Shown here: positions 1 to 12,800 of the stretch, piece after piece
Layout of the letters: every line of letters begins with the position of its first letter
Position numbering within the stretch: the first letter of the stretch is position 1
Assembly: GCA_002633005.1 (NCBI GenBank)
Contig: NMRA01000196.1
Location: 83,632-141,407 of the forward strand
DNA: 57,776 bases
Direction: 5' to 3'
Source of the DNA: Phoronis australis
Taxonomy: Eukaryota > Phoronida > Phoronidae
Notes under the pieces: model-generated
What the model was told of the DNA's origin: nothing
Database searches by the model: none
What the model saw: the letters and a program-made list of their open reading frames with translations, nothing else
Made by a program: the position numbers and the translations under genes

Positions 1-293
1 AAGAACCCAGCGTATCGCATTTGTCTGCGGATTTTTCCTTTGGCCTTCTAGATCCTACTAGTGCCTGGGACAAACAGATACATTGCATAAACAAACCCTG
101 GATCATGTTTTGTGTCCCGTCGGAAGAAAATTTAAATTCGAAAACATCTTCTGATAACGCACAAAAAAGTGTATTAGTAAAATCTACTGATGTTTAAGTG
201 GTTTTAAAAAACAATCGGTAAACTCACCGATTTTTGTCTCATTACTTTGATACGTGTCTCTTCCGATAAGTTAGTACCTAACGTGCAGACAAG

Positions 294-1959
294 CACTCCA
301 AATTGGAACGCTAAGTCCCGCGTGGTTGCGCTGCACGCGAAACAAGATGGCGGACGAATTTTGGAGCCTGACGAAAATAGGTAACCGGACTATATACCTT
401 TTGCGCATAGAAGAACACCTAGGAGGTTGTCGATGTGTTTAATTCCTTCCAACTCGAACAAATACTCCCGTTATGAAACTTTTTCTTCGAGCAGTCCCTA
501 TTTCAGTTCCCAAAATCGTGAAATCAAAATTTTCATTTTTTTAACCAGGCCGAAGGTCAGAAGTTGCAATCCTACCGGCGAACTTTGAAAGCTGAAGTTC
601 CCGCCCTTTGCGTACGTGCTGCCGGGAACCATGCAGCCGTGCATTTGCCGTGTTGTTAAACATTAAAATGTCAAATATATACACAAAGACTATTAAATGT
701 CATATCAACAGCATTTATTTTTATCATATACAAACAATAATTCATTGAAATACAAACAGTTTCAAATAACGCTAATTAAAGACAAGTATAAGTGGTGGCA
801 CAGAAACGAACAATTGACTGACAAGACCGCAATGGCTCACCTTTGGCCTATTTAAAAATTGAGGTGATGAAGTCACATCACCTAGCGAGCGCGGTAAAAA
901 TTCGAGTGTGCGCAGTACAAAAATTTTGATTTCACGATTTTGGGAACTGAAATAGGGACTGCTCGAAGAAAAAGTTTGATAATGGGAGTATTTGTTCGAG
1001 TTGGAAGGAATTAAACACATCGAAAACCTCCTAAGGTGTTCCTCTATGCGCAAAAGGTATTTATAACAACGTGACTTTGTTGATGTAGTCGTTGCGAGGC
1101 ATAATTCGCCGAAAAGCTTCCGACGTACAGAGCGCCTATAGCCTCTGCTTCGGGCCAACAGAGGCGATGGTCATTGCCTACTACTCCCAGGCAACTGGAA
1201 GTGGGGCCAGTGGAGACCATGGTACTGTCTAACCCTAGCAAGGCTCAAAGCCACTGACCATTACTTACCAGGCAACTAACCTACTAGCCTGTCTTTGGGT
1301 AGCCAGCCAACTAGCTGTATGAAGACAATCGTCAAAATACAGCTACTGAGCTAGGCCTAGATTGTTAGGAGGTTGTCGATGTGTTTAATTCCTTCCAATT
1401 CGAACAAATACTCCCATTATCAAACTTTTTCTTCGAGCAGTCCCTATTTCAGATCCCAAAATCGTGAACTCACCATTTTCACTCGGCGCACGCAATGGCT
1501 CACCTTTGGCCTATTTAAAGATTGAGGTCATGAAGTCACATCACCTAGCGAGTGCGGTAAAAATTGGAGCGTGCGCAGTATATATATGGTGAGTTCATGA
1601 TTTTGGGAACTGAACGAGTAACTGCTCGAACAAAAAGTTCGATAACGGAAGTATTTGTTCGAGTTGGAGGGAATTAAACACACCGACAACCTCCTAAGGT
1701 GTCCCTCTAAAATGCGCAAAAAGTATTAATAATAACGTGACTTTCATGCTTTAGCCAGTGCAAGGCATAATTCGCCGAAAAAATTCCGGCGTATGGAGCA
1801 CCTATAAGAGCTGCATCGCCTCTGGTTAGGCCAACAGAGGCGATGGTCATTGCCTAGGTATAGTCCAGATACCTATCGTCGTCAGGCTCCAATGGTCGTC
1901 TGCCATCTTCTTTCGCGCGCAGCGCAGCCACGCGGGACTTAGCGTTCCAATCTAGAGTG
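294..1959. mobile_element. Composite inverted-repeat element (~1.67 kb)
   Basis: Outer arms at 294-354 and 1899-1959 are inverted copies of about 61 bp; both contain CTAAGTCCCGCGTGG and AAGATGGC. Inside, the block at about 405-540 recurs inverted at about 918-1060, again as a direct copy at 1369-1480, and inverted at 1590-1720. The segment 832-1190 is also repeated directly as 1493-1860 with small indels. No transposase motif is visible, so this looks like a non-autonomous foldback-type DNA element that grew by internal duplication. No clear target duplication was found. The short open frames inside are by-products of the repeats. Confidence 0.7.
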
Positions 1960-2142
1960 GTCGTCTACACCTTAGGTACTAGCCTCTTGGGAGTAACACG
2001 CTTGGAAGAACTTAGCCTTGGTACAAAGCTGTATAAAAATTAATATAGAGCTTCTGATTGTGCTATATAAGTTATTGTCGGTATACTAGCCTATGGCAAA
2101 TGTTTTCTTTCTGTTTCAATAAACTGACTATAAATTATAAAA

Positions 2143-2164
2143 TGACTTGACTTGACTTGACTTG
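2143..2164. repeat. Short (CTTGA)n microsatellite
   Basis: About four tandem copies of a 5-bp unit lie just before the 19-bp minisatellite. Confidence 0.7.
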
Positions 2165-2214
2165 TATTGGGGACGATCTGAAGTTGAGGAGGCCTATGAG
2201 CAGTAGCAGTTTCT

Positions 2215-2835
2215 CATATCGGGAGAATTTCAATGTATCGGGAAAATTTCAATGTATCGGGAAAATTTCAATGTATCGGGAAAATTTCAATGTATCTGGA
2301 GAATTTCATATATTGGGAGAATTTCAATGTATCGGGAGAATTTCAATGGATCGTGAGAATTTCAATGTATCGGGAAAATTTCAATGTATCGGGAAAATTT
2401 CAATGTATCCGGAGAATTTCATATATTGGGAGAATTTCAATGTATCGGGAGAATTTCAATGGATCGTGAGAATTTCAATGTATCGGGAAAATTTCAATGT
2501 ATCGGGAAAATTTCAATGTATCCGGAGAATTTCATATATTGGGAGAATTTCAATGTATCGGGAGAATTCCAATGTTTCGGGATAATTTCAATGTATCGGG
2601 ATAATTTCAATGTATCGGGAAAATTTCAATGTATCGGGAAAATTTCAATGTATCCGGAGAATTTCATATATTGGGAGAATTTCAATGTATCGGGAGAATT
2701 TCAATGTTTCGGGAGAATTTCAATGTTTCGGGATAATTTCAATGTATCGGGAGAATTTCATCATATTGGGATAATTTTGTCTGGCTTTAGGATGCATAAA
2801 TTTCCTGATCGGGAGAATTTTCTTCCATTTACTTG
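2215..2835. repeat. 19-bp minisatellite with 113-bp higher-order repeat
   Basis: The monomer is close to ATGTATCGGGAGAATTTCA. Variant monomers recur in a fixed order; the marker variant CATATATTGGG appears at 2307, 2420, 2533 and 2665. The spacings are 113, 113 and 132 bp, so the higher-order unit is six monomers and the last one gained one extra 19-bp monomer. The array decays after about 2757, and faint related sequence persists at 3175-3260. Open frames of up to 150 codons across it exist only because the repeat lacks stops. Confidence 0.93.
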
Positions 2836-3868
2836 AAAATTATTTTTTGATATTCCCAGAAAAATTGATTTGGTCAATGGTGAGCTTGTGTTCAAAAGTA
2901 CACTAATTAACAAGTTCTGGGAAGTTTGTTGTTAGTTGTTTTGGTTGTACAGTGTTGTATTATCTAATAACGGTTGGTGATTTACAGTTTGTACTGTCAG
3001 GTTATTGCTTTTAGCAAGAACTGAAAAGAGATGATCAATCTGTCGAATCAAATCCACCTGGTCAATTATTAATTGCCGCGGTCAATCCTAGTAATATTTC
3101 ACACTATGTTCAATGGTAACTGACTTGAATTTCGCTGATTGATAACTTTTTCCCTAGACACTTTGTGAAATTCATTCTCCTAATTGGGAGAATATCTCCC
3201 AGATCTGGAGAAAAAATTATCTTCCAATTGATAGAATTCACCCGATCGGGCGAAATTCGCTCAATTTGAGAACCAGCTTCTGCTGTTTCAGCTCTATGTA
3301 TTTTAAAGGATGGTATACGAATTAGTAAGAAGTTTTCTCCTTGTCAATAAAAATGGCAGTTATAAAAGCGCTTACTTTCTTCAATTGTCCCTTGTGGTTC
3401 TTTGCATACGTTCAATAAATTGAGCATTTTCTAGCGTCAATAGCTTCATTCACCCTCACCATGATGGTTAGTTGGACTTGCGGAAGCTCCTTCCATGGGC
3501 CATACTGTTGGCAAGTCATCAATGTCACAGTCGTCCGCTTTCCTAATCAATAGGCTTTCGCTTATCCAACCTATTTATTAGAGAAACAGGTGACGGTGTC
3601 ATGAACTGTGATCTGGGGCAGTACTGAAATTCATGACATCGAATTGTTTGGTCTATGTTGGGAGCTTCATCACTTCACTGGGAGTCCACGAAATCATCTT
3701 TCTGAGGATGGACTGTAGCCACTGACGATTGAAAACATTGATTTTGTTGTAAATACTTGATTTTGCCTCATGAAAATCACTTGATATTTGACTCACCAAT
3801 AAAAGTACATAGTAGGCTTTAAATATCTTGGGAATTTGTCCTGAACAATTATCTGCTTTTCTTTACAG
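2836..3868. other. Non-coding stretch upstream of first visible BBS5 exon
   Basis: It contains degenerate minisatellite remnants near 3175-3260 and otherwise AT-rich unique sequence. I looked here for a first BBS5 exon encoding the usual acidic N-terminus and did not find one. It probably lies within the intron before the first visible exon. Confidence 0.5.
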
Positions 3869-6800
3869 TCAGATTCAGATGAGACCCGGCGAGAAGTTGA
3901 TTGATCGCCTTGACTCTATAGAAGATACAAAAGGAAACAATGGAGATCGAGGGCGCTTGATTGTCACCAATCTAAGGGTGATCTGGCATTCCCAGACAAT
4001 GCCACGAGTGAATCTTTGTACGTTTTATTTGTGGTTGTTTAAATGGATTTGACATTTAATTGCCACCAAACTGCGTGTCATTCCATAGAATATGTGGATG
4101 AGTGGTTTGTAAGGTAGAAAGTTTGGCTGCCCATATAGTTTTAACTTGAAATTGTGCTTCAAGTATTTTGCCATAAACATGGTCCATGGTCTTTTTAAAA
4201 GGGAACTGTATTTTATTCTGAGAATTTGTTTTCTATGAGCTGTTGATTAATTTCACAAATAATTCAACAGCAAAAAGTAAACTTATATTCTCTAATGAAG
4301 CTCAAAAAATCACCGCTTGGACTGCTGCTTCTCGTGAGGTGTTTTGGTAGGGTAAAGTCAGTGTCTTATTTGAGCGTGCAGTCAAGTGGTGTTGTTGGAA
4401 TTTTAGTGCGAAATGTCAGGTCACCAGGGATACTTGTTTGAGCCGAGGCAACACCCAGTCGTCATCTTTAGATGAAAACTTTCCGGTGCAACCAGTCCGT
4501 ATCAACAATTTACACTGGTGTGACTGTGTCGTGGGCATTGTGGACTCTTACCAATCAGCCAGCTGTCAGTCAATACTCAGCTCTGTAAACTTGAAGGGTT
4601 GGTTAGTTACCGGCTATAGCTGTTAGGAAGACTATCGTACCACTGTGGAATGTCACACAGCGTGTTGACTACCCGGGTATAGTTAACTTAATATGCTCGT
4701 CATGTTGTCGTAAAACTTAAATCAACACATAGAGCTAACGGAGCGGCGGGGGTGCATGCATAATCAGGTATTCAACCGACACTCACCTTGTTTGTTACAG
4801 CCGTTTAAGTGGAAAACAATCAAATAAACATAGTTTTTTAGCATAATTCGCTACCTTTTGTAACAAAGAAAGCTGTCGTCTGTTTCAAAAACTGCACGCT
4901 TGTGACACGGTACACGCGCCATTTCCTAAAATATTACGACATCTTTCGGGAGATGATGACAGCTTTGCAGCAGCAAGGTTTGTTCTAAAATTCAGTTTAC
5001 TGCTATTACTAAAAACTGGTAACGAAATAAAATAAGTTTCGATAATTTCTTGTGACATGTATGCAACCTTGTACTGGCAGTGAAGAACAGTTGCTAAAAT
5101 AATCAGGAGGAAAAGAAACTGGTCTAGGTCAGGTGACATAATCGCCAAAAGCCGACTCAAGAAAACAAATCACACTTTTAGCAGCAGCCGATTAACGACA
5201 GAACGCTAACTTTTTCAACACCCGTAGTTTACTCAAGGAAGAGATTAGTTTTAACGACAGAGTCAGATTTTACTTGTCCACTTTTTACCCATATTGGCGC
5301 AAATTTGTATATTTAGGCCAATGCTAGGGTAACCGATGGTATGCGATGACAACCCCATTAAAAGACACCTTTTTTGAAGAGTTCAAACAACCAGGAGCCA
5401 TACAAAACTGCATGGCGAACCCTTTACAGCACGATGGCAAATAGTAAAAAAATAAGAACGGCTGATACAATGATGAAATACGATGTAAACTCTTTACAAT
5501 ATGGAACAGCACTATGTGATAAGCAGTCGAGGCTCCACCAGCCACGTCACTGACATGTCAGCAAATCAGTGATCGCTGTCAGGATTCCAGTCTTTTGACA
5601 ATACTATGAATGAGCTTTTGTTTAGCGCGCAACTCGGACAAATGTGAGATTTATTTGTATGCTGCATTATTTTTACTACTGTGCCCTTTTAAAGTTTATG
5701 GTAGCAATGCTGTTTAATTTCTTCACAACGTGAATTACTTGTTGCTGTCCTGCATATTAGGCTGTGTTTACCAAATGCTTTTTAGACTATGCCTGATGAA
5801 TGCACAGAACAATGTAAGCTCTGATAGTTGGTTATTGCAACTATGTGGTCAAAGTGGATGCGAGAAAATGTTTTACATTAACAAGTTCAGTGTTATAGCA
5901 TTGTCCATTTTTTCAGCTATTGGGTGGTATTGTGTGATGAATATAACCACAAAGTCAGCTCAGTCCGTAAGTATTAACACAGCAATGAAAAACTTGCCTT
6001 CAAGGAAGTTCGAGAGGCTTCACTTAAAGTGCTCGTATTGTAAAATATGAAATTCGATTGATCATTGTTAACAAGTGAACTATGTCTTTTAAAATGACTA
6101 TTATCACGAAATACACCTTTGGCAACTTATTCAAGCGTTCTAAACCATTGAGAAATTTAATGGAAGACCATACATTTTTCTTGAATGAACAAAATATTGA
6201 ACGCCAATGTTGTACTTGAATGACTTGTCTCTTCTATAGTGTGGTTATGTTACCAGAATCAATATTCAACATAGTTTCGACACACAAAACCATGACTAAA
6301 TACCCATTTCTTTTTTCTAGAATCCATTTCAATGCTAGCTAAATCTTGACAAAATCTTGACAAGTGTGCCTCCATGCACTTATTTTTTTAAATCGTGACA
6401 ACTTACTGTGAAAGGCCAATTCACAAAATATTCTGTCAGGCATGTTAAAGTCTGACTAAATTTCTACAAATTAAATTACTATAATGGCAAAATTAATGTA
6501 CTTAACCACCAATTGAAATTATCCTGTCAACAAGTCTGCCACAGTTTGCCCACTGTATTTTGCATGCAGTTCCGAAGACACCCTTGCTCTGTAAGTCACA
6601 CAATTTTCTGACAACTGTATTCTCTAAGTATAAGCTCTAGCAGCCACTAAAAATTCGACCAAATGTCCTTTGAAAACCGACTCTCAAATATGGACATAGC
6701 CAATGGTTATCTGTGACTCAATTTGTTCCGTTTATTTCAGAAATTAAGAGGAACAACTGAAGCATTGTATGTGCTGACAAAGTGCAACAACACCCGCTTT

Positions 6801-9800
6801 GAATTCATCTTCACAAATCTCGTTCCTGGTTCACCCCGACTGTTCACATCTATCATAGCTGTTCACAGGTAAGCGTGGGATACATTCTGTTAAACTAGCA
6901 AGCTGGATCAAAATGGGAATTCTAGAAATTACATTAGGAGGCACTAATGAATCAGCGATCTTAAGTGTTGCAAGAGCCGTGTATCCCATGGCTGCCTGCC
7001 ACCATGCTGGTGAACAACTTTTTGTTCTCTGTTTATTTAAGTGATTGTCAGATAAACCTTTTCTTCATAATTATTTATTTAGCATCATCTACTGAATCTC
7101 AAGCTGCCCATTGGTACATGTATGAAATTTGAAATTTAACAAAAATCTCAATATAAATATTATTAATCCCTGAAAAATTTAATGTCTTTAGATTATTTTA
7201 AAAATCTTTGTTTCAATTAAATTGATATTAGTAGTGTTGTTTACTCAAGTTAAATAGAGGTGACTAAGGTAATTTCCAGGATCAACCAAGTGTTAGCTAT
7301 ATTACACATTATACACAGGAGCCAGTGTCACGTCCTTGATGCACAAAAATTTCTCAGTGGCTCATTGTGATTGCTTAGCTTAGATCAACAAGCACAATCA
7401 TGTCTTATTTGGTCTAGATATTACAAAAAAGACAAATAGCACGTGCCACAAATTTTTCCACCGGTTGACAACAAATCAGTGACTGGTAATCTAGCTGACT
7501 CTGACCAGGCAACCAACAGTCTGCTAGCCTAGGATTCTTTAGCTTGGTCCCCAATGCAGTCAGAACTTGGGTTATGTGGTCATGAAAATCATTGGGCCCA
7601 CATGAATGAACGGGAGCATGGGTTGCTGTAAAGCTAAACTTTATTTCTTCATTAGTTGTAGTTGCTCGCTTCAACTGTAACATATGAAAAATATGCTATG
7701 AGGTAATTGAACAATACGTTGGTCGTTTACAAACTTAAGTTACAATCATTGTCTATTACTTACTCAAATGTCATCTGCTTGAGTCTTCGAAATACACGTT
7801 ACAACGTTGAAGTTCTAACTATATAACAAAACTACTATACTTTTTTTTTAATTTGCGGCATAAATCATGACAAAACTGTATGATAGTAATGGGAAAAAGT
7901 GTTGAAATAACAATGAGCCAAATTGGTTTGTTACATACAAACCATGGTCTGTCAAACAGTCACACATTATGCAAAATTAACTATGAAGAATATAGTCACC
8001 TGGGAAAATAAACGCGGTAAAAGCTGTATCACAAACCCGAAAACCACCAACAGATGGCGAATAAAGTCGAACTACTAACAGTGTGTTGGCACTTACAGGT
8101 TAGAAATGCGGCAAGTCATCACCACATGCCGTGTCACATTTTATAAAGTCTCGCCCATACAGTATGCAGTGTTTCAATTTTAGTGCAGTCAGAGTAATGA
8201 GAATCGAAAAAAATGGAGGTTGTACGGCAACTGGTTTCATGTTTTGGTTAACTTACGAACGTCTTCCAGACTAATGCACGCATAATTAATTAGAGCCCGG
8301 AGGAATTTGATTAACTTGATGACTTGTCTAGGTAACCAGAAAATTGTAATTTCACCAAGATTATTGCTAAAATCTGTTGCCTTTACCTTAAGTAAAGAAT
8401 ACTCAAGAGCCTTATGGAAGTCGGAAGTCAAGTCGGCTGTGCAGTGTGCTAAGAATAATCAGACCAGTTGGTTATTTTTCTGATGTCTGGTTTCTGACTT
8501 TTTAGTAAAAAAAATTGTGACTTGTGCTGTAAAATGCTAATGAGACCCACCGGTTCTCCAAATTGGCCCACAGACTTGAGGCCTTTTGGGTCAATCCAAA
8601 TACCCTTGTGCAGAAACCTCAGTATCAGTGCGTTTCTCATAATTTCTCAAAAATTTACATTGAAGGCAAAACTTGCGAATGTTTTTGTTTGTGAACATGG
8701 TGAGCCCCAAGAGGTACATGATTGTATAACATTACTTTTGATTTTTGCATTAAACAGGGCATATGAAACATCCAAAATGTATAGAGAGCTGAAGCTGAGA
8801 GGAGCTCTTATTCAAAACAAACAGCTACGATTGTTACCGCAAGAACAGGTTTATGATCAAGTCAACGGTGTGTGGAATTTGTCTAGTGACCAGGTAGGTG
8901 AGACATTAGTGTGAACCACTTTTGCCATTTTGGCATGTAGAAATGACTGAGTTGTCACTCTGTGTTATGGACAAAAACTACTAATGGGTTGATTAGAAGA
9001 CGAAACGCAATAAGTTAGTTATCCCAGTGTGTATACATGTACTACATCAGCTGGTTGTTGTCGAATGCTTTGGTCTTGTCTCTTTTGGAAAAAGCTTTGG
9101 ATTATGAAGTCTGTGTTTGTAACTCTGACCTGTTTCAATGTACTGTACTAAATAAATATAATTATGAAATACAAGTTGTAGCTAGATATTTATAGAGTAG
9201 TTTCTGGGACAACATTTCTTGTCTGTGGATTTAATGTAGTGGGATTCCACAGTGTTTTTACAAATTCTTTCTCAAAATCGGCTGTTTTGTGGTCAGATAT
9301 TCATAATCAGTATATTTAAATGATTCTTGAAAGCAATAAAATTTCTCAACCTCTGAGCTATTTATATATACGTTTGCTGCAGACAATACTTCCTTAAGTC
9401 TGACAAGACTTGACATTAGAATAAAAAATGAATTTCCGTCTCCATCTCATTTGTATTACAATTCGAACATATACTTTGTTCACACGGTACAGTGTACATT
9501 CAATTTGTTTCTTCTTCCTATTTCGATTCCAAGACGGTGCTTTGAGCATCTAATATTGGCATGGGCAAATATTTGCTTTAAAAGCTAATTGCAATTCTTT
9601 GCATACTACAACACTGGTTTTGAAATTTATATAAAAATGACATTTGCTCATTTGTATAATATATGGTCTGTGGTTCTGTCCTGTAAACAGTAGATCATGA
9701 CACTGTAATTTATTTACAGTAAGCGAGTGACAGTCATTTTCACAATTGAAAGTTCACTTTGTAAATCAACTGCCAGATGTTTATTAAGTCACTTTATCAA

Positions 9801-12800
9801 TGAGATATGAGTCTCAAGAGCTCTCTACTGTTTCAAGAGATTAGTCAAAAGAATGTGTGCCAATGTGTTAGAATGGGCACGTATTTTCGTGTGCATTCCT
9901 TAATTACGAGCTTTGACAGAAATTATTTCAACGAAACGTTGCGTGTTCGTTGTATCACCAGTTAGCCTTTTCAACTTTAAGGCTACTCGTTTCATTACGA
10001 AGTACCTTGTTGATGCTACCATTGTTGTTTTCAGGGAAATCTTGGGACATTTTTTGTTACCAACGTTCGACTGGTGTGGTATGCAAATTTGAATGAAACA
10101 TTTAATGTCAGTATACCATACTTGCAGATGGTAAGTGTTTAATCTCTTCTCGGTTCCATACTTACAAACTACCTCATGCCTTTATCTGAAGAGAACTTCC
10201 TAAGCCAGCAGTCCATCATTCATTAGTGTAGGCTATACTTTCTCTATGTCTTGATCAATGGTCACGTGATGTAACTGAGGTAAAGGGATGCTTATTGGGT
10301 TCACGTTCGCGCCCCCTTGGATGCAATTTTTGATACACTGTAAGAAATGTAACTAACGAAATAACAATCAGTCTGTTTCATTTCTGGCTTATTGGCATAT
10401 TTTTCATTGATATCCATTATGTACTGCCTGATTTGCCTCATTTTTCCTGTTACATTGCCCATCATTCTGCGTTAATGTACTTTATGATTTCTGAACTGTT
10501 TTCTAAATGTAGCCCCAACAAATTGTAATGAAATGAACCCTGAGAACTTAGGAAAATGGGTTCCGTGGACCCCAGTTCTTGAGAGCGTAATAATTTACTG
10601 CACTCTGTACCAGACTCACCTCTTTTCAGCTCTCTGGACCAGTTTTACTGAGAAGTTTTAAATTAATATTTTTCATTCTCTTGTTAAGCTCATGGTCAGA
10701 ATTTTTTGGAATAGTTGATAAACTGGTTCACTGCTTTAGCTGTCCAATTTCATGTTTTTTAGAAATCAGTGAAAATACGAGATTCAAAGTTTGGTACAGC
10801 ACTTGTGATTGAGAGCTCAGCACAGGTAAATCTGTCATTTGTTGATCGCATGTGTTCTGTAGTCAGCAACTTTGCTTTCATTAAGGAAGGCACTTCGAAG
10901 TGCTATCCGCGAGTGCTTCGATGTCGCTAATGAATGATCTACTTTCCGTGTTGGTTTTGTTGGAGATGTAGCTTGAGAAATGCTCGCCAAATATAACAGC
11001 ACTTTCTGTGAATGCGTCGTTCAATAGCACAATCTTGTGAAGCACTTCGAAGCGCTTTCCTTATTGAATGCAAGGCTGATTAGACCTTGACATGCTCAAA
11101 TAGAGCTTACCAGTGTTTAAAGTGAAATGACACGCAATCTCAAAGGCCCAAGAATTTTGCATCTTCAAACTAAGACGAATCAATTTTGAGAAAGTAATGC
11201 TGATTAGCTTCACCCAAGACGGAAGTTAAAAAGTACGGACAAATCAAATTGTGAAATTGCTTTTTGTTTTGGAACTATTTTTCATCAAAGCAAAAACAAC
11301 AAAAATTTAATGAAATGAGACAAGTCATTTGAAAGACATGTTGGTGGTGGATGGTGTGAAATGAATGTCTCTTTTATTCTTAGCATCTATTTTGAACTGA
11401 TTCTCTGGATTATTTTTATTGATGAAAATGAACTTTGTTTGTTCACAAAGTAATAAAAAAGTTTAATATTAACTTACGAGGCTGTTTTTTGTGTAGATCA
11501 AGTCTTGTTTGTTTCATTCAATGTGTGGGGGGGGGCAGTTCTAAACAAGGTGGAAGGTTTTTGTTAGCTACCTGTATTCTGTTTACGAGACTTCTTCGGT
11601 AACTTGAACCGTTTACTTTTTAATGCTCTATAACTTTTTCGATAAAGTGAGTTCTTCTGGATTGTGTTTTTTGACCTGGATCTTTACCATAAAAAGTGGC
11701 TTTCAGAAATTAGGTCTTACACAGCAAAAACTACTTCAGAAAAACAATTAAATCTCTATTAAGCAAAAGCGCAGTCTGTGAGAATAATGCACATAACTGA
11801 TGACTATTGAGATAATTTCTGTTAGATTATTTTTACAGTGCGATGTGCTCATAATTACTTAGTTATAGTGTTTTTCAGTAATTTCAAAGTGGGAGCGTCA
11901 GACCAAGTCTCTGTCTTAAGTCTTAAGTCCCTCTGACCCCTGTGCTTATTTGTATTGTCAGAGTGGTGGCTATGTTCTTGGTTTTCGTCTTGATCCGATT
12001 GAGAAGCTACAGGAGACTGCAAAACAGATCCAAAGTCTTCACAAAGTCTACAGCGCCTGTCCCATCTTTGGAGTAGAGTTTGAAACTGAGGAGGCGGTAT
12101 GTATTAGTTCTGTTGATTTAATCTTGACTATTATTATGATTAATTGGGTGTGTAATAAGAGTACAGTTCACAGTTTGCAGCAATACTGAGGCACTCTGAC
12201 GTCTTGAGGACTGCAAGGGACGGGGAGCCATACATGTATATTTGCAAACTGGAGCATGTTTCATTAAAGGACTGATGGTTGTTTGTAGTCAATCATGTGA
12301 TTAATCAGTTACATTTTTGAGATTTAAACAGCTTAATCAAGACTTTTGGTGTGGAAAAAAGATCTCAAGTTTTGTAACAGTTGTTATTTTCAATGAATCA
12401 TTTCATTGAGTTGTAAACTGCAATTTGAAAAGACTGTGAACTTTCAGAGTGAAACATGTTCTTGTACCGTATGTACTCTGGGTATAAACCTATTCTTTTA
12501 CTGTATGTACTCTTGGTATAAACCGAAGTTCTTGTACCATATGTACTCTGGGTATAACCTAATATGTTCTTGTACCCTATGTACTCTGGGTATAAACCTT
12601 AAGTTCTGCTAAGAAGTGAACTTTTGTTTTAGACCACTTAAACTGCTTTAAAGTTGGTTTCTACTTGTTCCATACTCGTACAAGGCAATAAGTAATTCCT
12701 GGGTTTGCTAAGACCTGAGAGTTCATTATTTCTTGACACCATGCTCGGCCCACAATATGACGCGCTTTGACCAGTCAATTTGTAAAAACACCATTTTTAG

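Noticed and set aside
772-1158. 128-codon minus-strand frame
   Set aside because: It lies within the inverted-repeat element and recurs in shortened form in its second copy; no domain or codon structure.
2215-2835. CRISPR-like array of short direct repeats
   Set aside because: Monomers are contiguous with no unique spacers, and the genome is animal.
2157-2836. Long overlapping frames encoding NFNVSGKFQCIG-like repeats, as a repetitive protein gene
   Set aside because: They arise because the 19-bp monomer lacks stops in all phases; three overlapping frames show the same peptide and no splice or start context.
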